From: SP5GCR1 sp965199685
GTDB taxonomy: Bacteria > Pseudomonadota > Gammaproteobacteria > Poriferisulfidales > Oxydemutatoraceae
Assembly (NCBI GenBank): GCA_965199685.1
Contig: OZ241323.1
Coordinates: 1,798,001 to 1,862,000 of the forward strand
Direction of reading: 5' to 3'
Length of the DNA: 64,000 nucleotides
Below the pieces are notes generated by a model. That model had not been told where the DNA came from. It ran no database searches and was given only the letters and a program-made list of their open reading frames with translations. Below, in pieces: positions 43,722 through 52,793 of this stretch. Both the position numbers and the translations under genes were made by a program. The first letter of the stretch is position 1; every line of letters begins with the position of its first letter.

Positions 43722-44654
43722 TCATGCTATTGCCCCCACAGATACACTTAGGGGTTGATAGCCCAGTGCGCTGTGCGGTCTTCTAAAGTGATATCGCCCA
43801 AGATATCCAAATAATGTGTCGTTAAACAGTACCAAATCTTTCATTAAAATATCCTTATTATGTGCCACAAACTTCTCATGGATAGTGCGGTTAAATCGCT
43901 TGTCTATGGCATTCATTTTCGGACAACGAGGATAAGTATAGCAGTGTTTAATGTTGTGTTGCTGTAAATAAGCATCAAAGTCTCCCTAAAACTCGCTGCC
44001 GTTATTGGTCAATATTTGAGAGATATTGCCGGGGAATACCGTATGCATCCATTTTGCGAATGCCGCAGCATTTTTACTGATGGCGCGTCGGCAGGTAATA
44101 GCAATGGCGAAACAGCTGTAGTGATCAATCGCAGTGAACAGATAATAGCGCGTCTGCTTAGCAAAATAATGGATGGTATCCATAGCCACGCAGTATCCGG
44201 GGAATCGGGCTTTAGCACCTTTCGCGATACGATGGCGTGGCCTAGCAGCCTTGCGTTTGCGTATTTTGCCAGCGATGATAGGTGGCGAGCAGCGCATTTT
44301 ATCGGCTGCATTAGCAATCAATCTGGCAATGGTGCGAGGCTTCGGACATTGCAGCCCTCGCTGCTTACACTATGGCTTCAAGAAGTAGTAAATCTTCGGC
44401 GCGCCCATATTGGGACAGCTGTATCGCAGCCGCCTAATCTCATTAGTGATTTAAGTAGACCAATTACGACGACGGCGGTGGTGCGGTGCTTTACTTGCGT
44501 TTTGCAAAGCAGATACACCAAACTCGTCATGGAGCTTTCTCCAGTGATACAGGGTAGCACGGCTCACCTGATAAAAGTCTATAGTTGCAATTAAACTATG
44601 TTTGTCCCACAATTTTAATGGATTAAGTCTTTGTGTGGCATCAGTTGCCATCAT
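43722..44654 (-). pseudogene. IS481-like transposase with three in-frame stops
   Basis: One reading frame from 44654 down to 43722 is interrupted by TAA near 44448, TAG near 44378 and TAG at 43983. The conceptual protein has a helix-turn-helix start (SRATLYHWRKLHDEFG, then HHRRRRNWS), the integrase core (CVAMDTIHYFAKQTRYYLFTAIDHYS, TNNGSEF) and a C-terminal RFNRTIHEKF...RRPHSALGYQP. Point-mutation decay, no deletion; inactive. Confidence 0.85.
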
Positions 44655-44753
44655 AGCCTCCAGTTTGTTAGAAAAAGAAACTATTTTATAAAACCTCTTG
44701 ATGCGATAGCCGAAGTGTTGATATTATATGTCGGCCACCTTGATTTTAGGGGC

Positions 44754-44793
44754 ATCTTCCTGCTAGAAAAAGTATTTTTTCTAGCAGGAAGAT
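44754..44793. terminator. Long perfect palindrome upstream of the dead transposase
   Basis: An 18-bp arm ATCTTCCTGCTAGAAAAA is followed by GTAT and its exact complement. The A/T end next to the loop and the unpaired flanks do not look like an ordinary terminator with a T-run, so the role (bidirectional terminator, or end of a lost element) is open. The surrounding 260 bases between the dead transposase and the next sulfotransferase hold nothing else recognisable. Confidence 0.5.
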
Positions 44794-44914
44794 TAGGTTC
44801 TAAAGAGTTCGATATGTATCTGGCATTATTCAGCGGTTGCGTTTGGGCGATGACGGTACTTCTCTAGCAACCCCAGAGTTCCACACTAGGAGTCACGTAA
44901 GATGGTGTCGGTGA

Positions 44915-45655
44915 TTAGGTTTGGGTTGCCTGATATTCTTCAATATCCTTCTCTAATTTAGATTTATACATAGGCCAATATTTTTGGAAGAATTCATGCC
45001 TCTTTGCCAGTTTGGAACATCTCTGGTCTATTATTAATTTCGCATTCGGATATTTAGAATATGTCTCGCAACTGGAAGCATTCCCTTTAGGGCGTATATT
45101 TCTTTTAGCGGTAATACTTTGAAATGTTTTGAGAAGATCCGGGCAATCTATTTTGGTTTCTAGCTGTTTGATATCTTCGTTTAGATTTTCGTATCTAATC
45201 AAAAAATCTACTAATATCTTTCCTTTTTCATGCAAACCCCGTAAATTTTTTATTACTCGTTTATCTTTAATAACAAGTGCTTCAAAATTTTTTTCAGGAG
45301 GCCATCTTTTATTCTGTTGAAAGTCATATTTTGTGAAATGATAAAGCGAGATATACGCATCGTAAGGACATCGAATAGTCGCTATCTTTAAGTAATTATC
45401 CCAAACATCTTTGGGTATACGTTTTTTCACACTCAACGCTTCCGTATGGGCGAAGTATCTGGTTTTTCCCGTTAGATTCTTATGATTTCGCGCACCGCAG
45501 TAGTATCCTTTTGATTTCCATATCTTTCCTTCGGGGTATATAGGAGTAAGAATGTCGTCCGGCCCGCAGTATTTTGAAAGTGCAATTTCCAAAGACGAAC
45601 CGGCAACTTTCAATAACTTTATATAGATAACTTTTAGTTTGTGAGAAATAATCAT
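44915..45655 (-). CDS. Sulfotransferase (Sulfotransfer_2 type), tandem copy A
   Basis: 246 residues. VIYIKLLKVAGSSLEIAL is the PAPS 5'-phosphosulfate-binding loop (family form: hIPKtaGTS), and IATIRCPYDAYISLYHF the 3'-phosphate-binding strand. FLIRYENLNEDIKQL is also typical of the family. Transfers sulfate from PAPS to a carbohydrate; cytoplasmic here, as no signal peptide is seen. Acceptor unknown. Paralog of the gene at 46069. Confidence 0.72.
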   Translation of the reverse strand: MIISHKLKVIYIKLLKVAGSSLEIALSKYCGPDDILTPIYPEGKIWKSKGYYCGARNHKNLTGKTRYFAHTEALSVKKRIPKDVWDNYLKIATIRCPYDAYISLYHFTKYDFQQNKRWPPEKNFEALVIKDKRVIKNLRGLHEKGKILVDFLIRYENLNEDIKQLETKIDCPDLLKTFQSITAKRNIRPKGNASSCETYSKYPNAKLIIDQRCSKLAKRHEFFQKYWPMYKSKLEKDIEEYQATQT

Positions 45656-45724
45656 TTGGAATTAGGATTTACCAGAAACTCCTGTTAAAAATGCAACTGT
45701 AATTATACTATCTTATATGTTTCA

Positions 45725-45849
45725 GGTACTTGATTGGTTTAGGGATAAAATCTCACTCAAATATCCCTCACCATTCTTATCAGCATATCACACTTTTGCG
45801 AGACTGACAGGTGCCTATGATTGAACCGCCATTCACATTCTTTTAGGTG
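45725..45849 (-). mobile_element. Truncated IS1595-type element remnant
   Basis: Begins GGTACTTGATTGGTTTAGGG, close to the terminal repeat of the complete copy at 34749, and continues through the 3' end of its transposase (encoding LKECEWRFNHRHLSVSQK and the end MVRDI). It breaks off at 45849; the other end is missing. The rest of the 413-base gap up to 46068 shows no gene except a ~55-bp copy of the 3' flank of the sulfotransferase gene (46030-46090). Confidence 0.85.
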
Positions 45850-46068
45850 CTGGCGATTAAAGAAGCCTCTGCCCAATGCACGATGCCGATACGGAATTGG
45901 ATACCGGCGATGAACTGATTTGCTATTGAGTACGAGGATAAATTTGATATTGAAGAGAACAAAGTTACACAAAATAAATGACAGTCTCACAGTCTTAGAT
46001 AATCCCACTATTTAATCCTCAATGATTGGAGTATCTATACTAGGAGTTAGGTAAAGTAGTATCGGTGA

Positions 46069-46815
46069 TTAGGTTTGGGTTGCCTGATATTCTTCAATAT
46101 CCCTTTCTAATTTAGATTTATACATAGGCCAGTATTTTTGGAAGAATTCATACTTTTCTGCTAGTTCGGAACATCTTTGGTCTATTATTAATTTCGCATT
46201 CGGATATTTAGAATATATCTCACAACTGGAGGTATTCTCTTTGGGACGTATATTTTTTTTGGCAGTAATACTTTGAAATGTTTCGACAAGATCTGGGCAA
46301 TCTATTCTGGTTTCTAGCTTTTTGATATCTTCGTCTAGATTTTCGTATCTAATAAAAAAATCTGTTAGCATCTTTCCTTCTTCATGCAAGCTGCACAAAC
46401 TTGTTAAAATTTGTTTACTTTTAATAGCAAGTTCTTCAAAATTTTTGTCAGGTGATTTCTTTTTCTTCTGCTGAGATTTATATTTTCTGAAATAATAAAG
46501 CGAAATATACATATCGTAAGGACATCGAATAGTTGCGACTTTTAGATAATCATTCCAAATATGTGTCGGCACCAATCCTTTTATTTTTTTTGCAGAAGTA
46601 TGGTTTTTAAACTTGGGTTTCTGTGTTTCGGGATCCATATAATTTTGTGCTTTAAGAAATCCCTCAGATTCACGAAACTCGCCGCCGCCGTTTTTTCCTA
46701 TTGGTGTGAGAATGTCGTCGGGCCCGCAGTATTTTGATAAGGCTAGTTCAAACGATGTGCCTGCAACTTTGGCTAGTTTGATATAGATAACTTTTAGTTT
46801 GTGTGAAATAATCAT
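46069..46815 (-). CDS. Sulfotransferase (Sulfotransfer_2 type), tandem copy B
   Basis: 248 residues, colinear with copy A: VIYIKLAKVAGTSFELAL, VATIRCPYDMYISLYYF, DFFIRYENLDEDIKKLETRIDCPDL and an almost identical C-terminal third (KLIIDQRCSELAEKYEFFQKY). The middle (about 45-100) is diverged, perhaps in acceptor specificity. The 3' flanks of both genes are repeated too, so this is a segmental tandem duplication later invaded by an IS remnant. Confidence 0.72.
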   Translation of the reverse strand: MIISHKLKVIYIKLAKVAGTSFELALSKYCGPDDILTPIGKNGGGEFRESEGFLKAQNYMDPETQKPKFKNHTSAKKIKGLVPTHIWNDYLKVATIRCPYDMYISLYYFRKYKSQQKKKKSPDKNFEELAIKSKQILTSLCSLHEEGKMLTDFFIRYENLDEDIKKLETRIDCPDLVETFQSITAKKNIRPKENTSSCEIYSKYPNAKLIIDQRCSELAEKYEFFQKYWPMYKSKLERDIEEYQATQT

Positions 46816-46966
46816 TTGAAACTGTAGTATAACTGAAAACTTTTATTAAAGCTGGAACTTGGAATTATATACTATTCTGCACAAAGCCTATTTATGATGT
46901 ACGGTGCCATGACATATTAGATAAATAAAGGCAAAAGGAAGCGGGCTGTTTTGCCAGGTTTCACAT

Positions 46967-47116
46967 AGGGCTGTTGAAAAAGTGTCTGCATTGGTACATT
47001 CCCCTCCTGTGGAGGGGTGGCAGGCGAAGCCTGACGAGGTGGTTGCAAAGGTTCTGCACAAAGTCACGCCGTTTGTGCTACTGCAACAAACGGCGGTTCT
47101 ATTTTTCAACAGCCCC
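46967..47116 (+). repeat. Dispersed inverted-repeat element, copy R5 (complete hairpin-ended form)
   Basis: About 149 bp from GGGCTGTTGAAAAAGTGTCT to TTTTTCAACAGCCCC, flanked by ACAT on both sides (46963-46966, 47117-47120). The right half is the hairpin CGCCGTTTG...CAAACGGCGGTTCTA followed by the outer end. This is the reference for the form truncated at glmS and hemL. It fills most of the 350-base gap between the sulfotransferase and folA. Confidence 0.88.
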
Positions 47117-47166
47117 ACATTACTACTTTGCGATTACACTAATCGCTATAAGCCTCTACGATGGCG

Positions 47167-47664
47167 TTATACAGGTTTTATGCGTTCAAGGCGACGAAAA
47201 CATAAATCGTATTTGTTTTTATTGTCGGCGCAGTAATCACTGCTTTCAACGATACGCCAATCTTTGCTCTTCAACAAAGATGCTGGAAAATAGGTGTCGC
47301 CCGACAACGTTTGAGTTTTAACTAGGGTAGAGTATATCCGATTTGCATAAGGTATGAATAGACGATATATTTGTGCGCCGCCGATTACAAAACATTCTCT
47401 ATCGCCGACTAGGGTTTGCAATTCTTCTATAGAGGAAATTAGATAGCATCCCTGCGCATTGACACGATTATGGCTGAATACTACATTGCTGCGGTTAGGC
47501 AGCGGACGGCCTATAGACTGATGAGTCCTTCTGCCCATTACGATGATATGCCCGCTGGTGATTTTTCTGAAACGAGCAAGATCAGCAGGCAGATGCCAAG
47601 GCAGCTTATTGTTCGCCCCAATTAAATAGTCGGGTGTGTGGCATGTGATTAGAGATATTTTCAT
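47167..47664 (-). CDS. folA: Dihydrofolate reductase
   Basis: Regenerates tetrahydrofolate. 165 residues with LIGANNKLPWHLPADLARFRKIT (active-site Asp/Trp region), IVMGRRTHQSIGRPLP, CFVIGGAQIY and a LSGDTYFP segment. Start overlaps the thyA stop by four bases: thyA makes dihydrofolate and folA recycles it, so coupling is functional. Confidence 0.96.
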   Translation of the reverse strand: MKISLITCHTPDYLIGANNKLPWHLPADLARFRKITSGHIIVMGRRTHQSIGRPLPNRSNVVFSHNRVNAQGCYLISSIEELQTLVGDRECFVIGGAQIYRLFIPYANRIYSTLVKTQTLSGDTYFPASLLKSKDWRIVESSDYCADNKNKYDLCFRRLERIKPV

Positions 47665-48452
47665 ACCGCAACCGATGCCGAAATCGGAGCATGCGGATGA
47701 TAATCCAAAAGTTCAATGTCTTCAAAGCTAAATTGATATAAATCTTTGACCGCTTTGTTGAGTTTTACTCTTGGTAAATTTCTGGGTTCTCTTTTTAATT
47801 GCTCACGAGCTTGCATCACATGATTTTTATACAAATGTACATCACCCAAGGTATGAATCAATTCGCCACATTCAAGGTCGCTAACTTGGGCTATCATCAT
47901 CGTCAATAGCGCGTACGAAGCAATATTGAAAGGCACGCCTAGAAAGACATCGGCACTACGCTGGTAGAGTTGACACGACAATCGTTTATCTACCACATAA
48001 AATTGCATTAATATATGGCACGGTGCCAAACGCATATAGGGCAATTCACCAACATTCCATGCGCTGATCAGCAACCGACGAGAGTTGGGCTGTACTTTCA
48101 AGTCAACCAGCAAGCGGCTCAATTGATCAACCGTGCCGTCCGCACCGCGCCACGCACGCCATTGCTGTCCGTATATAGGTCCTAAATTGCCGTCTTCATC
48201 TGCCCATTCATCCCATATAGAAACATTGTGTTTATGCAGGTAATCAATATTGGTGTCTCCAGCAATGAACCATAATAATTCGTGCACCACCGACTTGAAA
48301 TGAATCTTTTTCGTAGTCAGCAAAGGAAAACCATCTTGCAGTTGATAACGCGACTGCCATCCAAATAAAGAATAAGTACCGATGCCAGTGCGATCCTCTT
48401 TGACCGCACCTCGCTCTAATATCGTTTTCAATAAATTAAGGTAAGGTTGCAT
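47661..48452 (-). CDS. thyA: Thymidylate synthase
   Basis: Methylates dUMP to dTMP. 263 residues, the compact bacterial length. EDRTGIGTYSLFGWQSRY, ELLWFIAGDTN, the catalytic Cys in LAPCHILMQFYV, QRSADVFLGVPFNIASYALL and HLYKNHVMQA (dUMP binding). Operon lgt-thyA-folA. Confidence 0.97.
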   Translation of the reverse strand: MQPYLNLLKTILERGAVKEDRTGIGTYSLFGWQSRYQLQDGFPLLTTKKIHFKSVVHELLWFIAGDTNIDYLHKHNVSIWDEWADEDGNLGPIYGQQWRAWRGADGTVDQLSRLLVDLKVQPNSRRLLISAWNVGELPYMRLAPCHILMQFYVVDKRLSCQLYQRSADVFLGVPFNIASYALLTMMIAQVSDLECGELIHTLGDVHLYKNHVMQAREQLKREPRNLPRVKLNKAVKDLYQFSFEDIELLDYHPHAPISASVAV

Positions 48453-48496
48453 AAATTCGTATCAGTAATTCCCAAGCAGAACATTTTATCCGATAA

Positions 48497-49279
48497 TCAG
48501 CCACGCTGCTTGTTACCATAAAAGACCAGCCCAATACCGATCGCAACCATTGCCAACGACAAAAGCTGCCCCATTGTCATCCACCCCAGAGCAACAAAGC
48601 CTATATGTGCATCTGGCTCTCGGGTGAACTCAACCAAGAAGCGTAGCACACCATAACCAATGGCAAAGTAAGCAGCGACTCGACCTAGGGGGCGCGGTTT
48701 TTTAGAATAGAACCACAACACAATGAATAACACCACACCCTCCAGCAAAAATTCATACAGCTGAGAGGGATGACGCGGCTCAGAACCAGCCATAGGAAAC
48801 ACAACTGCCCACGGTACATCGCTAATCCGCCCCCATAATTCTCCGTTAATGAAGTTACCGATTCTTCCCAAGCCCAGACCTATGGGTACTAGGGGTGCGA
48901 TAAAGTCCATTATTCGCAAAAAGCTAAGCCCACGAGTACGTGCAAATATCCAAACAGTGATCAGCACACCAAGCATCCCACCGTGAAAACTCATGCCACC
49001 TTGCCATATCATGAATAAACTTAGCGGCTCAGCCAGTAGCGTAGAGAAGTTATAAAATAGCATATAGCCTACGCGCCCACCGACAATTACGCCGATAATT
49101 CCGTAAAACAATAAGTCGTCAAGCTTAGCTATCGGAACGCCGTATGAAGGATTGCGGGCGCGCATACGGCCCAATATATAAAATATGATAAAAGCGAGCA
49201 GATACATCAAGCCGTACCAATGTACCTGAACCGGACCTAAGGAAAATGCAACAGGATCTATAGTTGGGAGATGAATCAT
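48497..49279 (-). CDS. lgt: Prolipoprotein diacylglyceryl transferase
   Basis: Inner-membrane enzyme adding diacylglycerol to the lipobox Cys of lipoproteins. 260 residues, about seven membrane segments. Signature GLGLGRIGNFINGELWGR (catalytic Arg region), HGG in GMSFHGGMLG, and SQLYEFLLEG. First gene of lgt-thyA-folA, divergent from the yyaL-like gene. Confidence 0.96.
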   Translation of the reverse strand: MIHLPTIDPVAFSLGPVQVHWYGLMYLLAFIIFYILGRMRARNPSYGVPIAKLDDLLFYGIIGVIVGGRVGYMLFYNFSTLLAEPLSLFMIWQGGMSFHGGMLGVLITVWIFARTRGLSFLRIMDFIAPLVPIGLGLGRIGNFINGELWGRISDVPWAVVFPMAGSEPRHPSQLYEFLLEGVVLFIVLWFYSKKPRPLGRVAAYFAIGYGVLRFLVEFTREPDAHIGFVALGWMTMGQLLSLAMVAIGIGLVFYGNKQRG

Positions 49280-49321
49280 GATAAAAGCATTATAATAGTA
49301 TTGTCAAAGTTATCTACAACA

Positions 49322-51397
49322 ATGAAAAAACACAACCGTCTATTAGAAGAAACCAGTCCTTATTTGCAGCAGCACGCCGATAATCCGGTAGATTGGTTTC
49401 CTTGGGGTGAGGAAGCCCTAAACAAAGCAGAAAAAGAGGATAAGCCTATATTTTTATCGATAGGTTATTCGGCATGTCACTGGTGCCATGTGATGGCTCA
49501 CGAGTCTTTTGAAGACGAACAAACTGCCGAAATGATGAACAAATACTTTGTCAACATCAAGGTAGATCGCGAAGAGAGACCCGACCTAGACAAAATTTAT
49601 CAAGCATCGCAAGCTCTGATTAACCAACGTAGCGGTGGTTGGCCGTTGAGCATGTTCTTAACCCCGACCAGCCACCTTGCCTTCTTCGGCGGTACTTATT
49701 TTCCCAAAGAATCGCGCTACGGGATGCCTGCATTCAAAGATGTTCTACAGCATATACACCACTACTACCAGCAACGCAAGGATAATATATACAAACAGAA
49801 TATCGCAATGCAGGAAGCGTTACAAAATATATATACGCTGCCTCAAAAATCCGATATAGCAAGTGCTGTGTTGATAGAGGAAGCCGAACGCACATTAAAT
49901 GCTATGTACGATAGGCACTACGGAGGGTTCGGGAATGCTCCCAAGTTTCCACAAGTGGATTTACTGGATTTTTTGATCATGCTATGGGTGAGAAATCCAG
50001 CCAAAGCACAAAGTGCGGCAATTTCTCTGATTACGCTGAGCAAGATGTGCCGAGGCGGGATTTATGATCAGCTAGGAGGTGGCTTTTGTCGATATTCGGT
50101 AGACGAGCAGTGGCTGATTCCGCATTTTGAAAAGATGCTTTACGACAACGGACAATTATCTAGATTGCTGGCGCAAGCATGGTCTATTACGCACGGTGAG
50201 ATATTTAAGCGTAAGGCGATTGAAACAAATGACTGGGTAATACGAGATATGCAATCACCTCAAGGTGCTTATTATTCTTCTTTAGATGCCGACTCCGAAG
50301 GTATGGAAGGAAAATACTACTGTTGGGAACAAGACGAATTGCGATTGCTACTTGCCGAGGATTACGACATTGCCGCATATTATTTCGGCATTGAAGGAAC
50401 ACCTAATTTTGAAGGCTATTGGCATCTGCAAGAAAAACACGATATCGAGGAAACCGCACAAACCCTAAAAATCACTGCCGCATCGGCAAAGAAGAAAATT
50501 GAAGGTGCAAAGCTAAAGTTATTGGAACATCGTACGCTGCGAATTATGCCTGAGCGCGACGAGAAGATATTAACGAGTTGGAATGCACTGATGGTCAAAG
50601 GCATGGCATTATCGGCTTATTTGTTGGACAAATCCGAATACCAACAATCCGCTAAGCGTGCCTTGGACTTTATACGCGCACATTCTTTGAACGGCGCACG
50701 TCTGTATGCGGTTTGCAAAGATGATAAAGCACATACCAATGCCTACTTGGACGATTACGCCTTTTTGATTGATGCAATCCTCTATCTTAGCCAAGCCCAT
50801 TGGCATAGCGCGGACTTTGAGTTGGCTTATGATTTGAGCAACACTTTGATCGATTATTTTGAAGATGCCGAACACGGCGGGTTTTATTTCACCTCTCACG
50901 ACCATGAACAGTTGGTACAACGGCCGCGTACATTGACCGACGAAGCGATACCCTCTGGCTATAGCATTGCAGTTAGCGCATTACTCAAAATGGGTACCCT
51001 ACTAGGTGAAGAACGGTTTATAAGAGCTGCCGAGCATGCAATGGTACAGGCTAAAGGGGCAATGGTAGACTCTCCCCAACACTATACAGGCCTGCTCAAA
51101 GCCTTTATGGAATACGAACAAGAATTCGAATACATCGTTATTCGCGGTAGCTCAAAGATATGCGCACAATGGTTGCGTATCACCGCAGATTACTATAGTC
51201 CGATTCGCTTGTGTTTCGCTATACCGACAACTGCAACCAACTTACCCGCCGCTTTAGAAGATAAAAAAGCCGATAGCTCCCCTGAGAAAGGTATTGCTTA
51301 TTTGTGTCGTGGGCAAACCTGCTATTCACCTTTTAAGGATATTGAAGAGTTAACGAAACATTTGCAATCATCGGTAGCTTCACTGCCTCTAGAATGA
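49322..51397 (+). CDS. YyaL-type thioredoxin-domain protein (SPATA20-like)
   Basis: 691 residues from ATG 49322 (MKKHNRLLEETSPYLQQHADNPVDW), which matches where the family begins; the frame's 17 upstream codons overlap lgt's start. An N-terminal thioredoxin-like domain with SACHWCHVM is followed by a long all-alpha toroid resembling N-acylglucosamine 2-epimerases (GGFGNAPKFPQVDLLDF, PHFEKMLYDNGQL, DADSEGMEGKYYCW). Biochemical role unknown in the family. Its stop overlaps the next gene (ATGA). Confidence 0.9.
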   Translation: MKKHNRLLEETSPYLQQHADNPVDWFPWGEEALNKAEKEDKPIFLSIGYSACHWCHVMAHESFEDEQTAEMMNKYFVNIKVDREERPDLDKIYQASQALINQRSGGWPLSMFLTPTSHLAFFGGTYFPKESRYGMPAFKDVLQHIHHYYQQRKDNIYKQNIAMQEALQNIYTLPQKSDIASAVLIEEAERTLNAMYDRHYGGFGNAPKFPQVDLLDFLIMLWVRNPAKAQSAAISLITLSKMCRGGIYDQLGGGFCRYSVDEQWLIPHFEKMLYDNGQLSRLLAQAWSITHGEIFKRKAIETNDWVIRDMQSPQGAYYSSLDADSEGMEGKYYCWEQDELRLLLAEDYDIAAYYFGIEGTPNFEGYWHLQEKHDIEETAQTLKITAASAKKKIEGAKLKLLEHRTLRIMPERDEKILTSWNALMVKGMALSAYLLDKSEYQQSAKRALDFIRAHSLNGARLYAVCKDDKAHTNAYLDDYAFLIDAILYLSQAHWHSADFELAYDLSNTLIDYFEDAEHGGFYFTSHDHEQLVQRPRTLTDEAIPSGYSIAVSALLKMGTLLGEERFIRAAEHAMVQAKGAMVDSPQHYTGLLKAFMEYEQEFEYIVIRGSSKICAQWLRITADYYSPIRLCFAIPTTATNLPAALEDKKADSSPEKGIAYLCRGQTCYSPFKDIEELTKHLQSSVASLPLE

Positions 51398-52146
51398 GCC
51401 ATCTAAGATTATTTTTACGATTCATTCTAGTCGGATCGCATGTTTTGTTGGCGGCAATAATTGCACCTTTATGCTTTATGTCAGGCAAGCACGGCAGGCT
51501 AAAACCTTTTCAGAAAAGGTTAATACAATGGGAGATGAGATTTTGCTTGAAACTGTTGGGTATCAAAATACATCGCATAGGACAAGCTACAGAAAAAGTA
51601 CAATTGATAGTATCCAATCACATCTCTTGGATCGATATATTGGTTATCGGTAGCACGATATCATCGTGTTTTTTATCTAAAGCCGAAGTACGGAAATGGC
51701 CGATTATCGGAAAACTCACAATACGCTATGGCACTATTTTCATTACCCGAGGACAAGACAGCCACTTGGTTCGAGAAGAAATCACCCGAAGACTCGCCGA
51801 TGATATCAACGTGGTTTTATTCCCCGAAGGTACAACCTCGGACGGCAGGTCAGTACGCCCTTTCTTTCCACGATTGATGGCTGCTGCTATAGATACCGAT
51901 ACATCAATACAGCCCGTTTCCCTGCGCTACATTAACGACAACCGAATTAGCGATATCGCACCGTTCACAAGTGACCGTTCTCTGTTGAGCCACGCCATTC
52001 AGCTATTAAAACAAAAGTCTACCGATGCTTTCATTTGCTTCGGGCCGCCCATTACGCCCCAAGGAAAAGACCGCAGTAGCCTTGCCAAACAAGCACACGC
52101 CACAGTATTAGAAGGAGTTATAAAAACATCTCCGCCGTTGCCGTGA
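51394..52146 (+). CDS. Lysophospholipid (1-acyl-glycerol-3-phosphate type) acyltransferase
   Basis: 250 residues, PlsC family: N-terminal membrane helix, catalytic HX4D in VSNHISWIDILVIG, and the FPEGTTSDGRSVRPFF acceptor motif. Could be an AGPAT or an ornithine/lyso-ornithine lipid acyltransferase (OlsA-like); sequence alone does not decide. Coupled to the preceding gene by a four-base overlap. Confidence 0.88.
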   Translation: MSHLRLFLRFILVGSHVLLAAIIAPLCFMSGKHGRLKPFQKRLIQWEMRFCLKLLGIKIHRIGQATEKVQLIVSNHISWIDILVIGSTISSCFLSKAEVRKWPIIGKLTIRYGTIFITRGQDSHLVREEITRRLADDINVVLFPEGTTSDGRSVRPFFPRLMAAAIDTDTSIQPVSLRYINDNRISDIAPFTSDRSLLSHAIQLLKQKSTDAFICFGPPITPQGKDRSSLAKQAHATVLEGVIKTSPPLP

Positions 52147-52224
52147 AACCTATAATCGCTAACGAAATGACACAGAGATTCACATCATAGAGCATCTCAT
52201 TATGTGCTATAGTTATTGACCCAA

Positions 52225-52302
52225 TCGGAGTGTAGCTCAGCTTGGTAGAGCACTGCCTTCGGGAGGCAGGGGTCGGAGGTTCAAATCCTCTCACTCCGAC
52301 CA
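52225..52302 (+). tRNA. tRNA-Pro (anticodon CGG)
   Basis: 78 nt including an encoded CCA. Acceptor stem CGGAGTG/CACTCCG; anticodon stem CTGCC/GGCAG around loop TTCGGGA, giving anticodon CGG; T arm GGAGGTTCAAATCCTC. Starts with C1 pairing G72, as usual for bacterial tRNA-Pro. Confidence 0.95.
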
Positions 52303-52310
52303 TTGGAAAG

Positions 52311-52350
52311 TAGAACCGCCGTTTGAGCCAGTAGGTCAATCGGCGTAACA
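52311..52350 (-). repeat. Isolated hairpin module of the dispersed repeat, behind tRNA-Pro
   Basis: TAGAACCGCCGTTTG then a loop and TCAATCGGCG, the minus-strand hairpin end of the repeat family, directly after the tRNA. Could act as a transcript end for the tRNA (inference). Confidence 0.7.
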
Positions 52351-52351
52351 T

Positions 52352-52492
52352 GGGGCTGTTGAAAAAGTGTCTGCATTAGTACATTCCCCTCCTTTGGAGG
52401 GGTGGCAGGCGAAGCCTGACGGGGTGGTTGTGGTGGTTCTGCACTAGACAATTACCCCTTACGGATGCATGAAATACTTTTTCAACAGTCCC
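52352..52492 (+). repeat. Dispersed inverted-repeat element, copy R6 (long-ended form)
   Basis: About 141 bp from GGGGCTGTTGAAAAAGTGTC to ATACTTTTTCAACAGTCCC, nearly identical to copy R3 through the core and the GGTTCTGCACTAGACAATTA right half. It lies in the 490-base gap between tRNA-Pro and radC together with the two isolated modules. The remainder of the gap shows only a likely radC promoter region. Confidence 0.9.
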
Positions 52493-52597
52493 ATATGTCG
52501 AGTGGTGGTTGGCAGTTATATGAAAAGACTCAAAATCATACAATCATTGCATTATGTAGAGTATCGTATTTACACACCTTGATCGTTTTGCCGTTAT

Positions 52598-52691
52598 GAG
52601 GACAAGCCCTAGCTTGTCCGACCTACATACCCATGTTAGGGTTCTGCACAATGTGACACCACTTGTGCTACTGCAACAAGTGGTGGTTCTA
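52598..52691 (+). repeat. Module fragment of the dispersed repeat before radC
   Basis: AGGACAAGCCCTAGCTTGTC, GACCTACATACCCATGTTAG and GGTTCTGCAC as in copy R4, then the hairpin with compensatory changes (ACCACTTGTG...CAACAAGTGGTGGTTCTA instead of CGCCGTTTG/CAAACGGCG). Ends at GGTTCTA like R1 and R8. Confidence 0.75.
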
Positions 52692-52793
52692 TCATGCAAA
52701 AATACACTTAGTCGGTTATTAACAACCATTCGTCGGTATTCCGAAATCCAGCCGTCTAAATAAGGCAAAGTAGCATATTTTACGGAGATATAT

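Noticed and set aside
43722..44654. Reading the three in-frame stops of the IS481-like gene as recoding
   Set aside because: Catalytic-region residues near the C-terminus are also altered and different stop types (TAA, TAG, TAG) are used; plain decay is simpler.
45757..46008. 83-codon minus-strand frame
   Set aside because: Its C-terminal part is the leftover end of an IS1595 transposase; the N-terminal part is unrelated spacer. Treated as an IS remnant.
46888..47118. Minus-strand frame starting MGLLKNRTAV across repeat R5
   Set aside because: Similar frames appear wherever the repeat occurs; they result from the terminal repeat (reading GLLK) and show no conservation as proteins.
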